A stretch of 64,000 bases of DNA from Streptomyces griseoloalbus. GTDB taxonomy: Bacteria; Actinomycetota; Actinomycetes; Streptomycetales; Streptomycetaceae. The position numbers and the translations under genes are program-made. Below, one piece after another: positions 10,236 to 18,864 of this stretch. Within the stretch, counting starts at the first letter, position 1. Each line of letters opens with the position of its first letter. A model generated the notes under the pieces. It made no database searches and was not told where the DNA came from. It saw nothing but the letters and a program-made list of their open reading frames with translations. The DNA lies in NCBI GenBank assembly GCA_014650015.1, contig BMUD01000010.1:1-64000 (forward strand), written 5' to 3'.

Positions 10236-10742
10236 ATGCCCACACCCCCGCTCTCCGACGTCCCCGCCTCCCCGGAAGTGGCCGAGATCGAGCGCGCGCT
10301 CCACCGCATCACCTACCTGAGCACGCGCGCCCGTCAGCACGAGCGGCTGATGGCCATGGCGGGTGTGCCGCTGGACCGGGCGGCCGTCGCACTGCTGCGG
10401 CAGATGGCCGACACCGAGCCGATGCGGCCGGGGGAGCTGGCCGCCCGGCTGGGCGTGGAGGCGTCGCACGTCACGCGCACGGTGCAGCAGCTGGAGAAGT
10501 CCGGACATGCCACCCGCGTCCCGGACCCCGACGACCGCCGCGCCCAGCGCATCGAGCTCACCGACGCCGGCCGGGAGGCGATCGCCCGGATCCGCGAGAC
10601 CGGGGTGCGGGGCATGCAGGTGGCCCTGGCCCACTGGTCGCCCGAGGAGCTGCGGCAGCTCGCCACCCTCTTCCACCGCATGGTCGACGACTTCCTCGCC
10701 CACCCCACCGACGAGGAAACGGAACCCGCCCCCACCGCCTGA
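10236..10742 (+). CDS. MarR-family transcriptional regulator
   Basis: A 168-residue winged-helix regulator. The DNA-binding core runs from about residue 45 to 115: MRPGELAARLGVEASHVTRTVQQLEKSGHATRVPDPDDRRAQRIELT, of which GELAARLGVEASHVTRTV is the helix-turn-helix and DPDDRRAQ the wing. Flanking helices would form the dimer. The ATG at 10236 lacks a ribosome site but lies where a leaderless transcript would begin; an in-frame GTG at 10227 is the only alternative. An operator-like palindrome overlaps its promoter. It is divergent from the DNA ligase, a plausible target. The ligand is unknown. Confidence 0.85.
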   Translation: MPTPPLSDVPASPEVAEIERALHRITYLSTRARQHERLMAMAGVPLDRAAVALLRQMADTEPMRPGELAARLGVEASHVTRTVQQLEKSGHATRVPDPDDRRAQRIELTDAGREAIARIRETGVRGMQVALAHWSPEELRQLATLFHRMVDDFLAHPTDEETEPAPTA

Positions 10743-11201
10743 CCCGGTACCTTGCCTCGTTCCCGCCCCCGGGTGCGCTCACGGACGTACGACGAGACGA
10801 AGGCGCTCGGTCGGACGAGGACGACCGACCGGCCGGCAGGCGACGGCGCCCGGCGGGCGCGGGAGCGACGGCCCGTCGTCCCGGCAGGCCGCGACCGTGC
10901 CACCCCCGCCGCTCCCGCGGGACCCCGTCGAGCGGGTGACCGCCACGCACGGCGCCGCGCCCACCACGGCGGCCGGCGGTGCCGGCAGCGCAGAGGCGTG
11001 CGGTCCGACCACGACGACCACGACGCCCATGACTCATGACGACCATGACGCCCACGACTCATGACGATCACGACGATCACGACGCCCACGACGCCCACGG
11101 CGGCGACGAGCGGCGACGAGCGGCGACGAGCGGCGACGAGCGGCGGCGCCGGCTACTTACTGTCCGGTAATATCGCGCGGCAGGTCATCAGAGGAGGAAC
11201 C
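10743..11201. repeat. Gene-free stretch with low-complexity tandem repeats
   Basis: No believable gene lies here. From 11014 to 11099 there are imperfect repeats built on ACGAC, CATGACG and ACGCCCA, including two copies of a unit near 11024-11070. CGGCGACGAG is repeated four times in tandem at 11101-11140. A TAATAT hexamer at 11168-11173 could be the -10 for the DoxX gene, without a clear -35. Confidence 0.6.
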
Positions 11202-11582
11202 GTGTCCCGGTCCGAACGCTCACCCCTGCTGCTCGCCGGCCTGCTGGCCGTCGCGGGCACCGCCCACTTCGCCGCCCCGCGCCAGTTCGACCACATCGTG
11301 CCGCGTTCCCTGCCCGGCTCGCCCCGGACCTGGACCTGCGCGAGCGGCGCCGCCGAACTGGCGCTGGCCGCCGGTGTGGCGCTGCCCCGTACCCGCAAGG
11401 CCGCCGCGCTGGCCGCGGCGGCCTTCTTCGTCGGCGTGTTCCCCGCCAACGTGAAGATGGCCGTCGACTGGCGGCACCGCCCCACCCCGCAGAAGGCCGT
11501 CGCCTTCGGCCGGCTGCCCCTGCAGCTGCCGCTGGTGCTGTGGGCGCGCCGCGTCGCCAAGGGCGCGGAGGGCCGGGCGTGA
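11202..11582 (+). CDS. DoxX-family membrane protein
   Basis: A 126-residue protein with four hydrophobic segments: SPLLLAGLLAVAGTAHF, the alanine-rich GAAELALAAGVAL, AAALAAAAFFVGVFPANV and LPLQLPLVLWA. The sequence AGTAHFAAPRQFDHIVPRSLPG and the later FPANVKMAVDW are typical of the short actinomycete DoxX group. Its activity is unknown; homologues take part in thiosulfate or thiol redox at the membrane. The GTG at 11202 has GAGGAGGA upstream. Its TGA overlaps the GTG of the next gene, a peroxiredoxin, so the pair is probably one redox unit. Confidence 0.8.
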   Translation: MSRSERSPLLLAGLLAVAGTAHFAAPRQFDHIVPRSLPGSPRTWTCASGAAELALAAGVALPRTRKAAALAAAAFFVGVFPANVKMAVDWRHRPTPQKAVAFGRLPLQLPLVLWARRVAKGAEGRA

Positions 11583-12046
11583 GCGGGCGCCCGGAGAAGG
11601 GCGACACGGTCGAGGACTTCGCGCTGCCGGACGAGACCGGCACCGTCCGCCGGCTGTCGGATCTGCTCGCCGGGGGGCCGGTGGTGCTGTTCTTCTACCC
11701 CGCCGCCCTGAGCCCCGGCTGTACCGCGCAGGCCTGCCACTTCCGGGATCTCGCCGCCGAGTTCGCCGCGGCCGGCGCGCGACCGGTGGGCATCAGCGCG
11801 GACGCCGTCGAACGACAGGCGGAGTTCGCCGGACGGCACGGCCTCGGCATGCCGCTGCTGTCCGACGCGGACGGCGCGGTCCGCGAGCGGTTCGGTGTGA
11901 AGCGGGGGATCGCCCTGGCGCCGACCAGACGTGCCACCTTCGTCATAGGCCGGGACCGGACCGTCCTGGAAGTCGTCCGCAGTGAGCTGCGGATGAACGT
12001 CCACGCCGACCGGGCGCTCGCCGCGCTCCGTGACCACCGCACCTGA
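11579..12046 (+). CDS. Peroxiredoxin, BCP/PrxQ type
   Basis: A 155-residue thiol peroxidase that reduces hydroperoxides. Peroxidatic Cys48 is in ALSPGCTAQAC and the presumed resolving Cys53 five residues later, the 1-helix arrangement of BCP/PrxQ enzymes. The usual Thr before PGC is replaced by Ser, which is allowed in the family. The C-terminal part FGVKRGIALAPTRRATFVIGRD is also typical. The GTG at 11579 overlaps the DoxX stop by four bases; there is no signal peptide. The reductant is probably thioredoxin or mycoredoxin. Confidence 0.88.
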   Translation: MSGRPEKGDTVEDFALPDETGTVRRLSDLLAGGPVVLFFYPAALSPGCTAQACHFRDLAAEFAAAGARPVGISADAVERQAEFAGRHGLGMPLLSDADGAVRERFGVKRGIALAPTRRATFVIGRDRTVLEVVRSELRMNVHADRALAALRDHRT

Positions 12047-12105
12047 CACCACCCGGACGCACGGTCGCGGTTGATACAGGCACGTAATGGGACGATCCTG
12101 GACGA

Positions 12106-14475
12106 ATGGAGGACGCCTCCGCCGTGGTGGTCGTCGACGCCCGCGGCATTGTGACGGGGTGGAGCGAGGGCGCCCGGCGGCTGACGGGACACCCGGCCGA
12201 GGAGGCCGTGGGACGGGCCGTGCGGGAGTTCTTGGCCGCGGACGCCCCGCCCCCCGGCACGCCCCTGGCATCCGGCCGGGCCGCGCTGCGCCACCGCGAC
12301 GGCCACTCCGTACCGGCCCGGCTCACGGTCCGGCCCCTGCTCGGCGCCGTGGGCACCCCGGCCGGACAGGTGATCACCGCCGGGCCGCCCGACGCGGCGG
12401 AGACCTCCCTGGCCGCGAGAGCGTTCCAGCAGGCGTCCATGCCGATGTCGATCTTCGACACCGAGCAGCATTACCTGGGGGTCAACGACGTGGCCTTCCG
12501 GATCATGGGCGGGCCGGTGCAGGACCTGCTGGGGCGGCCCTACCTGCACACCGTGGACGAGGGCGCGGACACCCTCGGCATCGCCCGGCATCTGCGCCGC
12601 GTCGCCGAGACGGGCGAGCCCCTGCGCTACGAGAGCGTCACCCGGGCACCCGCCGAAGGTCGCTCGCACGCCTGGAACATCGAGATGTGGCCGGTCCGGG
12701 ACGGATCCGGCGAGGTGGTCGGCACCGTGGTCGCGGCGTTCGACAGCACCGAACAGCACCGTGCCCGGCGGCGCCTGGCGTTGCTGAACGAGGCCGCCGC
12801 CGGCATCGGCACCACCCTGGACGTCGTACGCACCGCCGAGGAGCTCGTGGAACTCCTGACGCCGGCGTTCGCCGACTTCGCCGCCGTCGACCTGCTCGAC
12901 TGGGTGCTCGGGGCCGACGAACCCCCTGCCCTCCCGGAGAGCGGGATCGAGCTGCGTCGCGTGGCGCACGGCTCCGCCGCCCACGGAAGCCACGGGGCGG
13001 CCGTGCACCTCGGCCAGACGGACGTCCACCCGTCGTACTCCCCGCCCGCGCAGGCGCTGCGGGAGTGCAGAACGGTGCTCGCCCGTGCGGGCGAACCGGA
13101 CTTCGACCGGTGGATCGCCGAGCGCGTCGCGCCCGCCCCGACCGTCCGCCCACGCCCCGCCGCCATCCATTCCCTGCTGGCCGTCCCGCTGCGCGCCCGC
13201 GGCACCACGCTCGGCGTCGCGGTCGCCGTGCGCAATGTCCACCCCGACGAATACGTCGCGGAAGACGCCGTTCTCGCCGAGGAACTCGCCAGTCGCGCCG
13301 CCGTCTGTGTGGACAACGCCCGCCGCTTCGCCCGCGAACGCACCACCGCGCTGATGCTCCAGCACAGCCTGCTGCCCAGGGGACTGCCCGGCCAGGCCGC
13401 CGTCGACGTCGCCCACCGCTATCTGCCCTCCGGGTCGGCGGCCGGCATCGGCGGCGACTGGTTCGACGTCATCCCGCTGGCCGGCAGCCGGGTCGCCCTG
13501 GTCGTGGGTGACGTCGTCGGCCACGGAATCCCCTCCGCGGCGACCATGGGCAGGCTGTGCATGGCCGTGCGCACCCTCGCCGACGTGGACCTCCCGCCCG
13601 ACGAACTCCTCACCCACCTCGACGACCTGGTCTCCCATCTCTCCGCCGGCGACCGCGACGACATCGGCGAGCTCGGCGCCACCTGCCTGTACGCCGTCTA
13701 CGACCCGGTCTCGCGCCGCCTGAGCGTGGCCGCCGCAGGGCACCCCGCGCCGGCCCTCCTGCTGCCCGACGGAACCTGCGGGCTCATCCCCGTGAACGCG
13801 GGCCCGCCGCTGGGGGTGGGAGGGCTGCCGTTCGAGGCGATGGAGCTCCAGCTGCCCGAGGGCAGCGTCGTCGCCCTCTACACCGACGGCCTCGTCGAGG
13901 ACCGCGACCGCGACATCGATCGCGCCACGGACGACCTGCGCCGTGCCCTGCAGGTGCCCGCCGACTCGCTGGAGTCCCTGTGCGACGGTGTGCTCAAGCA
14001 CGTACTGCCGGAGGAACCCGGTGACGACGTGGCCCTGCTGCTGGCCCGCACCCGGGCCCTCGGCGCCGACCGGGTCGCCACCAGGGACGTGCCGCCGGAC
14101 CCCGAGGAGGTGGGCGCCGCCCGGCAGTGGGCCACCGACATGCTGGCCGCGTGGGGACTGGACGAGATCGCCTTCATCACCGAACTCGTCGTCAGCGAAC
14201 TGGTCACCAACGCCATCCGGTACGGAGTGCCCCCCGTCAAGCTGCGGCTGATCCGCGACCGCACCCTCATCTGCGAGGTCGCCGACGCCAGCTCCACCTC
14301 ACCGCATCTGCGCCGCGCCCACGCCTACGACGAGGGCGGGCGCGGACTGCTGCTGGTGGCCCAGCTCACCCAGCGCTGGGGCAGCCGGCAGACGGGCGGC
14401 GGCAAGACGATCTGGGCGGAACAGCCACTGCCCGACCCGGCGCAGGGTCTGTCCGGCGGATCGGGCCGGGGGTGA
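12106..14475 (+). CDS. PAS-PAS-GAF-SpoIIE phosphatase-HATPase regulatory protein
   Basis: A 789-residue cytosolic switch protein. Domains in order are a PAS (about 1-90), a second PAS (about 105-220), a GAF (about 225-405), a PP2C/SpoIIE phosphatase (about 425-640, with metal-site GGDWFD at 449-454, GDVVGHG, and YTDGLVE) and an anti-sigma-like HATPase (about 655-775, with N-box ELVVSELVTNAIRYG and GGRGLLLV). Such proteins both phosphorylate and dephosphorylate anti-anti-sigma partners and so tune stress sigma factors. A substrate could be outside the window; the SigB-family gene at 5389 is a possible beneficiary. The ATG lacks a ribosome site; TTGATA at 12071-12076 and GATCCT at 12094-12099 would make it leaderless. 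Confidence 0.88.
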   Translation: MEDASAVVVVDARGIVTGWSEGARRLTGHPAEEAVGRAVREFLAADAPPPGTPLASGRAALRHRDGHSVPARLTVRPLLGAVGTPAGQVITAGPPDAAETSLAARAFQQASMPMSIFDTEQHYLGVNDVAFRIMGGPVQDLLGRPYLHTVDEGADTLGIARHLRRVAETGEPLRYESVTRAPAEGRSHAWNIEMWPVRDGSGEVVGTVVAAFDSTEQHRARRRLALLNEAAAGIGTTLDVVRTAEELVELLTPAFADFAAVDLLDWVLGADEPPALPESGIELRRVAHGSAAHGSHGAAVHLGQTDVHPSYSPPAQALRECRTVLARAGEPDFDRWIAERVAPAPTVRPRPAAIHSLLAVPLRARGTTLGVAVAVRNVHPDEYVAEDAVLAEELASRAAVCVDNARRFARERTTALMLQHSLLPRGLPGQAAVDVAHRYLPSGSAAGIGGDWFDVIPLAGSRVALVVGDVVGHGIPSAATMGRLCMAVRTLADVDLPPDELLTHLDDLVSHLSAGDRDDIGELGATCLYAVYDPVSRRLSVAAAGHPAPALLLPDGTCGLIPVNAGPPLGVGGLPFEAMELQLPEGSVVALYTDGLVEDRDRDIDRATDDLRRALQVPADSLESLCDGVLKHVLPEEPGDDVALLLARTRALGADRVATRDVPPDPEEVGAARQWATDMLAAWGLDEIAFITELVVSELVTNAIRYGVPPVKLRLIRDRTLICEVADASSTSPHLRRAHAYDEGGRGLLLVAQLTQRWGSRQTGGGKTIWAEQPLPDPAQGLSGGSGRG

Positions 14476-14526
14476 CCGTCGGCGTCCTGCGACCCCGCGT
14501 CTGCGGCATGAGCCGCCGGAGGAGCC

Positions 14527-15141
14527 CTATGGGGGCCCCTCGCCCTCCGCGGCGACCTGGGCGAGGGTACGGCCGGACCGTGCCGACCGCGCCCGTCGCG
14601 GATCCGGGGCGCCGCGACCGCCGGCGCCCCCCTTGGCTGCCCGGACCAGGAGCCACGCCTGCTCACCGCCGTCGTCCCCGTCGCGGAAGCGGGTGAGGGC
14701 GTACTCGCCGTGCAGCTTCGACCCGCGCAGCCGGAACGTGGCATGGCCGCGCGCCAGCGACTCCGCGAAGTCGACGGGCCGGCCCCGGCGGTCGTGGCTG
14801 AGCGGCTCGTACGTGCCGTGGTCCCAGACGATCACCGTGCCGCCGCCGTACTCGCCGCGCGGGATCACCCCCTCGAACTCCTCGTACTCCAGCGGATGGT
14901 CCTCCGTGGGCACGGCGAGCCGCTTGTCGCGAGGATCGGCGGACGGGCCCTTCGGGACCGACCAGGACTTCAGCACCTCGCCCACCTGGAGCCGGAAGTC
15001 GAAGTGCATCCTGCGCGCGTCGTGGATCTGCACCACGAAGCGGGGTTCCCGGCCCGGCGCGGCCCCGGCCCCCCGGGGCTCACGCGTCCGGCCGAAGTCC
15101 CGCTTGCCGTGGTAGTCCCGCAGCCGGTCCCGTTCGCCCAC
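14527..15141 (-). CDS. Stand-alone LigD-type 3'-phosphoesterase
   Basis: A 204-residue protein matching the phosphoesterase (PE) domain of LigD, which trims 3'-phosphates and 3'-ribonucleotides at DNA breaks before end joining. The active-site motifs are FVVQIHDARRMHFDFRL, LKSWSVPKGPS, EDHPLEYEEFEGVIPRGEYGGG and KLHGEYAL, each with the expected His, Asp, Glu and Arg. The C-terminal 35 residues are Arg/Gly-rich. The GTG at 15139-15141 has GGAAGGAG upstream. Together with the separate ligase at 9139-10152 it implies a split LigD-like repair system; Ku and the primase/polymerase are not in the window. Confidence 0.88.
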   Translation of the reverse strand: MGERDRLRDYHGKRDFGRTREPRGAGAAPGREPRFVVQIHDARRMHFDFRLQVGEVLKSWSVPKGPSADPRDKRLAVPTEDHPLEYEEFEGVIPRGEYGGGTVIVWDHGTYEPLSHDRRGRPVDFAESLARGHATFRLRGSKLHGEYALTRFRDGDDGGEQAWLLVRAAKGGAGGRGAPDPRRARSARSGRTLAQVAAEGEGPP

Positions 15142-15194
15142 CGTGCCGCTCCTTCCCGTACCCCACACCGCACGCGCGGGCCCCGGGTACCCGG

Positions 15195-16025
15195 TCAGAA
15201 CTCCTCGTGCACCTCCGGATCCCCGCCGATCCGGCGGTGGGCCCGGTCGGCGACGGCCCGCATCTGGGCGGCGTCCAGTTCGAAGCCGAACACGTCGAGG
15301 TTCGCGCGCTGCCGCACCGGGTCGGACGACTTCGGGACGGGCAGTGCGCCCAGCTGGAGGTGCCAGCGCAGCACCGCCTGGGCCGGGGTCACCCCGTGCG
15401 CCTCGGCGACGGCGGCCACGGCCGGGTCGTCCAGGAGCCGCGAACCACGGCCCAGCGGGCTCCAGCTCTCGACGAGCACGCCCTTGTCCGCGTGGTAGGC
15501 GCGCAGCTCCTCCTGCGGGAAGAGGGGGTGCAGCTCGATCTGGTTGACCGAGGGCAGCACCCCCGTCTCCTTCTCCAGCCGCTCGATATGGGCGGGCGTG
15601 AAGTTGGAGACGCCGATCGACCGGACGAGACCGTCCTCGCGCAGCTTGATCATGGCCTTCCAGGAGTCGACGTACTTGTCCACGCGGGGGAGCGGCCAGT
15701 GGATCAGATAGAGGTCGACGTACTCCAGGCCGAGCCGGGCCCGGGACTCCTCGAAGGAGGCGAGTGTCTCCTCGTAGCCGTGGTGCCGGCCCGGGAGCTT
15801 CGTCGTCACGACGATCTCCTCGCGGGGCACGCCGGCCCCGGCCACGGCACGGCCGACACCGGTCTCGTTGCGGTAGTTGGTCGCGGTGTCGACGAGGCGG
15901 TAACCCGCCCGAAGGGCCGTGGCCACCGCCCGCTCCGCCTCGACGTCGTCCATCGGCCAGGTGCCCAGACCCAGGGCGGGGATCGTCGTGCCGTCGTTGA
16001 GGGTGTGGCTCGGGATGGTGATCAC
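15195..16025 (-). CDS. Aldo/keto reductase, AKR5-like
   Basis: A 276-residue NADPH-dependent reductase of small aldehydes or ketones, cytosolic. The catalytic tetrad is complete: Asp46, Tyr51 (VDTATNYRNE), Lys76 (TTKLPG) and His109 (LIHWPLP). IGVSNF and LPVPKSSDPVRQRANL, typical of the bacterial 2,5-diketo-gluconate reductase/YvgN group, are present. The GTG at 16023-16025 has GGAAGG eight bases before; a longer open reading to 16082 has no ribosome site. It is divergent from the dioxygenase gene; substrate unknown. Confidence 0.9.
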   Translation of the reverse strand: MITIPSHTLNDGTTIPALGLGTWPMDDVEAERAVATALRAGYRLVDTATNYRNETGVGRAVAGAGVPREEIVVTTKLPGRHHGYEETLASFEESRARLGLEYVDLYLIHWPLPRVDKYVDSWKAMIKLREDGLVRSIGVSNFTPAHIERLEKETGVLPSVNQIELHPLFPQEELRAYHADKGVLVESWSPLGRGSRLLDDPAVAAVAEAHGVTPAQAVLRWHLQLGALPVPKSSDPVRQRANLDVFGFELDAAQMRAVADRAHRRIGGDPEVHEEF

Positions 16026-16208
16026 GAGGGGGCCTTCCCGTTGACAGTGTCGTCCTCCCAGCGTCGCGGACGGTGGGGGCAATGATCAACCGGGACGGGC
16101 GGGTCCGCGCGGACGAGGCCCTGTCGCCAGGCCCGCCCGACGCTGCCACGATCTTCCCGGGACCCGGTCCGTACGGGGCCGGGGGGACGAGCGACGGAGT
16201 GGGGACGC

Positions 16209-17183
16209 ATGACGACGGACAGGGGCGGCGTGACGGACGGGGAGCGGAGCGCGGCGGTGGAGGTCCATCCGGTCGCCGGGCACATCGGGGCCGAGGTCAC
16301 CGGTGTCGACCTCGCCGGTGACCTCGACGACGCCGTGATCGCCCGGATCAGGGCGGCGGTGCTGCGCTGGAAGGTGGTGTTCTTCCGCGGCCAGCGCCTC
16401 GACCACGCCGGACAGGTGGCGCTGGCCCGCCGGTTCGGCGAACCGGTCGTCCTGCCGCGGCGCGGCAAGGCCTCGCCGCCGGACTTCCCCGAGATCGAGA
16501 CGACCGCGGACCGGCTGGAGCTGGGGGGCCGGTTCGGCATGGAGCACGACGAGTGGCTGCGCCGCCGGCGCCACACCCTGCTGCGCGGCTGGCACTGCGA
16601 CCACGGCGCCCGCGTCGACCCGCCGGCCGCGACGATCCTGCGCGCCGAGACCGTCCCGCCCTACGGCGGCGACACCACCTGGTCGAACCTGGCCGCGGCG
16701 TACGCCGGCCTGTCCGCCCCGGTGCGCGAGTTCGCCGACCGGTTGCGCGCCGAGCACCGTCTCGGGGTCGGCTACCAGCCCCGGCCCGGCGACGACGCCT
16801 ATGTGCGCCATCTGCTGGACCACCAGACCGCCTCCGAGCACCCGCTGGTGCGCGTGCACCCGGAGACCGGGGAGCGGGTGCTGTTCGTCAACGGCTACTA
16901 CGTCGAGCAGATCACCGGGCTCTCCCGCCCCGAGAGCCGGGCCGTGCTGGAGATGCTGCTGGAGCAGGCGAGCCGGCCCGAGTACACCGTGCGGTTCCGG
17001 TGGGAGCCGGGCAGCGTGGCGTTCTGGGACAACCGGGCCACCATCCATCTGGCCCCGGGCGACACCGCCCACCTCGAGCACCCGCGGATCATGCACCGGG
17101 TGATGATCGCCGGTGACGTCCCGGTCGGCGTGGACGGACGGCCCTCGCGGCCCCTCACCGGCACCGCACCCGGACGCTGGTAG
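16209..17183 (+). CDS. TauD/TfdA-family Fe(II)/2-oxoglutarate dioxygenase
   Basis: A 324-residue oxygenase. Iron ligands are visible as His129 and Asp131 in GWHCDHG and His280 in NRATIHLAPGD, with Arg297 in MHRV for 2-oxoglutarate. The N-terminus VHPVAGHIGAEVTGVDLAGDL is the family start. An unusual insert of about 25 residues (GGRFGMEHDEWLRRRRHTLLRG) sits just before the HxD motif. Sulfonates such as taurine, alkyl sulfates or aryloxyalkanoates are known substrates of the family; none is indicated here, since no transporter or sulfur gene is near. It is divergent from the aldo/keto reductase. Confidence 0.85.
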   Translation: MTTDRGGVTDGERSAAVEVHPVAGHIGAEVTGVDLAGDLDDAVIARIRAAVLRWKVVFFRGQRLDHAGQVALARRFGEPVVLPRRGKASPPDFPEIETTADRLELGGRFGMEHDEWLRRRRHTLLRGWHCDHGARVDPPAATILRAETVPPYGGDTTWSNLAAAYAGLSAPVREFADRLRAEHRLGVGYQPRPGDDAYVRHLLDHQTASEHPLVRVHPETGERVLFVNGYYVEQITGLSRPESRAVLEMLLEQASRPEYTVRFRWEPGSVAFWDNRATIHLAPGDTAHLEHPRIMHRVMIAGDVPVGVDGRPSRPLTGTAPGRW

Positions 17184-17270
17184 CGGACGCCCGGCGGGCC
17201 GGCGGCGAGGCCCTTCCGGCGGCGAGGGCCCTTCCCGGGGGGCCTCCCCGGCGCCCCGGCGCCCCCCAGG

Positions 17271-18776
17271 TCACTTCAGCGGGATGGTCACCTCGTCCTC
17301 GACCGGCGGGGTGACCTCCTGAGCGCGGTGGCCGGTGGCCGCGTGACAGCGCAGCCGGATCTCGTCCGGGCCGACGTCCAGACGCAGGAAGCACTTGAAG
17401 AACGGCGGGCTGTAGGTGGCCGAGCCCGGCGAGAACACCTGCGTGTAGATCTTGCGCACGGGCAGCCGGAACCGTTTGGCCCGGTCGGGCCGGCGTCCGG
17501 TGCCGAGCAGTCCGGCGACCAGCCGCATCCGGCGGGTGAGCCGGGGCGGTGCGCCCTGGACCCTGGTGGGCCCGATGCCGAGGCGTTCCGCGATCACCGT
17601 CATCGCCTCGGACTCGGTGAGGGTGAAGAAGCGCCGCATCCGCAGCCGGCGCCCGTAGAGCGCGCTGTAGAAGGCGAGCGAGTCGCCGCGCAGCGGATAG
17701 CAGCGGAAGTCCCGTTCGGTGACGCCGGCGACGTCGACCCCGGGGATGGTGTGCGTGGCGTGCATGAACGCCCCGCCGCCGCCCGCCACCACGTACTGGA
17801 TGGTCCGGCCGTCGGCCAACCGCACCGGGTAGCGCTGGTAGTTGTGGATGTCGCCGCCTATCGCCGCCACATAGTGGTGGCCGGGATCGCGGACGATGTC
17901 GTCGACGGTGCCGCCGCCGTCGATGGGGCACGGGTGGTGCGAGCCGTCCACGTACAGGGGCGAGCCCGTGACCAGGATCTTGGGGCGCGGGCCCCGGGAG
18001 ACCTCCCGCAGCCAGGCGCCCTGTTCGGCGTCGAGCGTGCCCAGCAGGCCGGTGTCGATGCCTATGATCCGCACCGGTCCCGCGTCGATCGCCCAGTACG
18101 GCCCCGGCTGCACGGCCTGCTGGGCGGGCCCGGACCGCAGCGTGCGTGCCTCGGCGAGGCGCCCGCCGTCCCCGGGACGCGGCCGGTGCCACAGCAGGGA
18201 GCGCAGCCAGTCCCGGGTGAGGGGACGCGGGGCGGGCCCGGGCGGCAGCGGCGGGGCGTCGTCGCAGAAGACGCGCATGAAGCCGTCCAGGTCCTCGTAC
18301 CAGTCGTGGTTGCCGGGTATCGCGTAGATCGGTGCCTGATAGTCCCGGTACGGGCGGAAGAACTTGGTGAGATAGTCGTCCGCGCTGCCCACCGGGTAGA
18401 TCACATCGCTGGCGAGCACGGCGAAGGCGGTGTCCCGGCCCTCCTTCAGCAGACCGGGCACCACCGCGTACTGGGGCTCGTCGCCCTCGCCCGTGTCACC
18501 GAGGACCAGGAACGAGAACCGGTCCGGGTCGTCACGCCGGATGACCTTGTCGGCGGGTGCGCCGGCCGCCGCCCGCTGGGCGACCCGCCGGGCGCGGGTA
18601 CGCCCCGTGGGATCCCCGAACCAGGAGGCCAGGACCCCGTTGCGGGCGGCCCACAGCATCCTCGGGTCGAGCCAGGAGATCCTCTCGACCCGAGACGGCA
18701 TCAGCCGCCGGTACGCACCGCGTTCCGCGCTGCCCCAGCCGGCACCCTCGGCGGTATCGCGTGAAGAGTCGGACAC
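17271..18776 (-). CDS. Calcineurin-like metallophosphoesterase, 501 residues
   Basis: A large cytosolic metallophosphatase. Metal-binding motifs are VLGDTGEGD (about 92-100), DVIYPVG (in place of the usual GDxxY), IPGNHDWYEDLDG, and GGDIHNYQRYP. Residues 180-230 are a family-specific insert rich in Pro and Arg (LPPGPAPRPLTRDW). C-terminal 130 residues (from LTESEAMTVIAERLGIGP) have no assigned domain. The GTG at 18774-18776 has no ribosome site; TACCGT lies seven bases upstream on the minus strand, so it may be leaderless. It converges on the dioxygenase gene. Substrate is unknown. Confidence 0.8.
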   Translation of the reverse strand: MSDSSRDTAEGAGWGSAERGAYRRLMPSRVERISWLDPRMLWAARNGVLASWFGDPTGRTRARRVAQRAAAGAPADKVIRRDDPDRFSFLVLGDTGEGDEPQYAVVPGLLKEGRDTAFAVLASDVIYPVGSADDYLTKFFRPYRDYQAPIYAIPGNHDWYEDLDGFMRVFCDDAPPLPPGPAPRPLTRDWLRSLLWHRPRPGDGGRLAEARTLRSGPAQQAVQPGPYWAIDAGPVRIIGIDTGLLGTLDAEQGAWLREVSRGPRPKILVTGSPLYVDGSHHPCPIDGGGTVDDIVRDPGHHYVAAIGGDIHNYQRYPVRLADGRTIQYVVAGGGGAFMHATHTIPGVDVAGVTERDFRCYPLRGDSLAFYSALYGRRLRMRRFFTLTESEAMTVIAERLGIGPTRVQGAPPRLTRRMRLVAGLLGTGRRPDRAKRFRLPVRKIYTQVFSPGSATYSPPFFKCFLRLDVGPDEIRLRCHAATGHRAQEVTPPVEDEVTIPLK

Positions 18777-18864
18777 CGGTGCACGGTAACAACGGCGCGG
18801 CCGCCCGCCGGAGGGCGGGTGGCCGGTGAACCACCCCCGGCCGGCGCCCGGTTGGCGGCGGGCT

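Noticed and set aside
10752-11064. Small proteins ending in His/Asp repeats (THDDHDAHDS)
   Set aside because: They come from low-complexity DNA repeats, have no ribosome site and appear in several frames.
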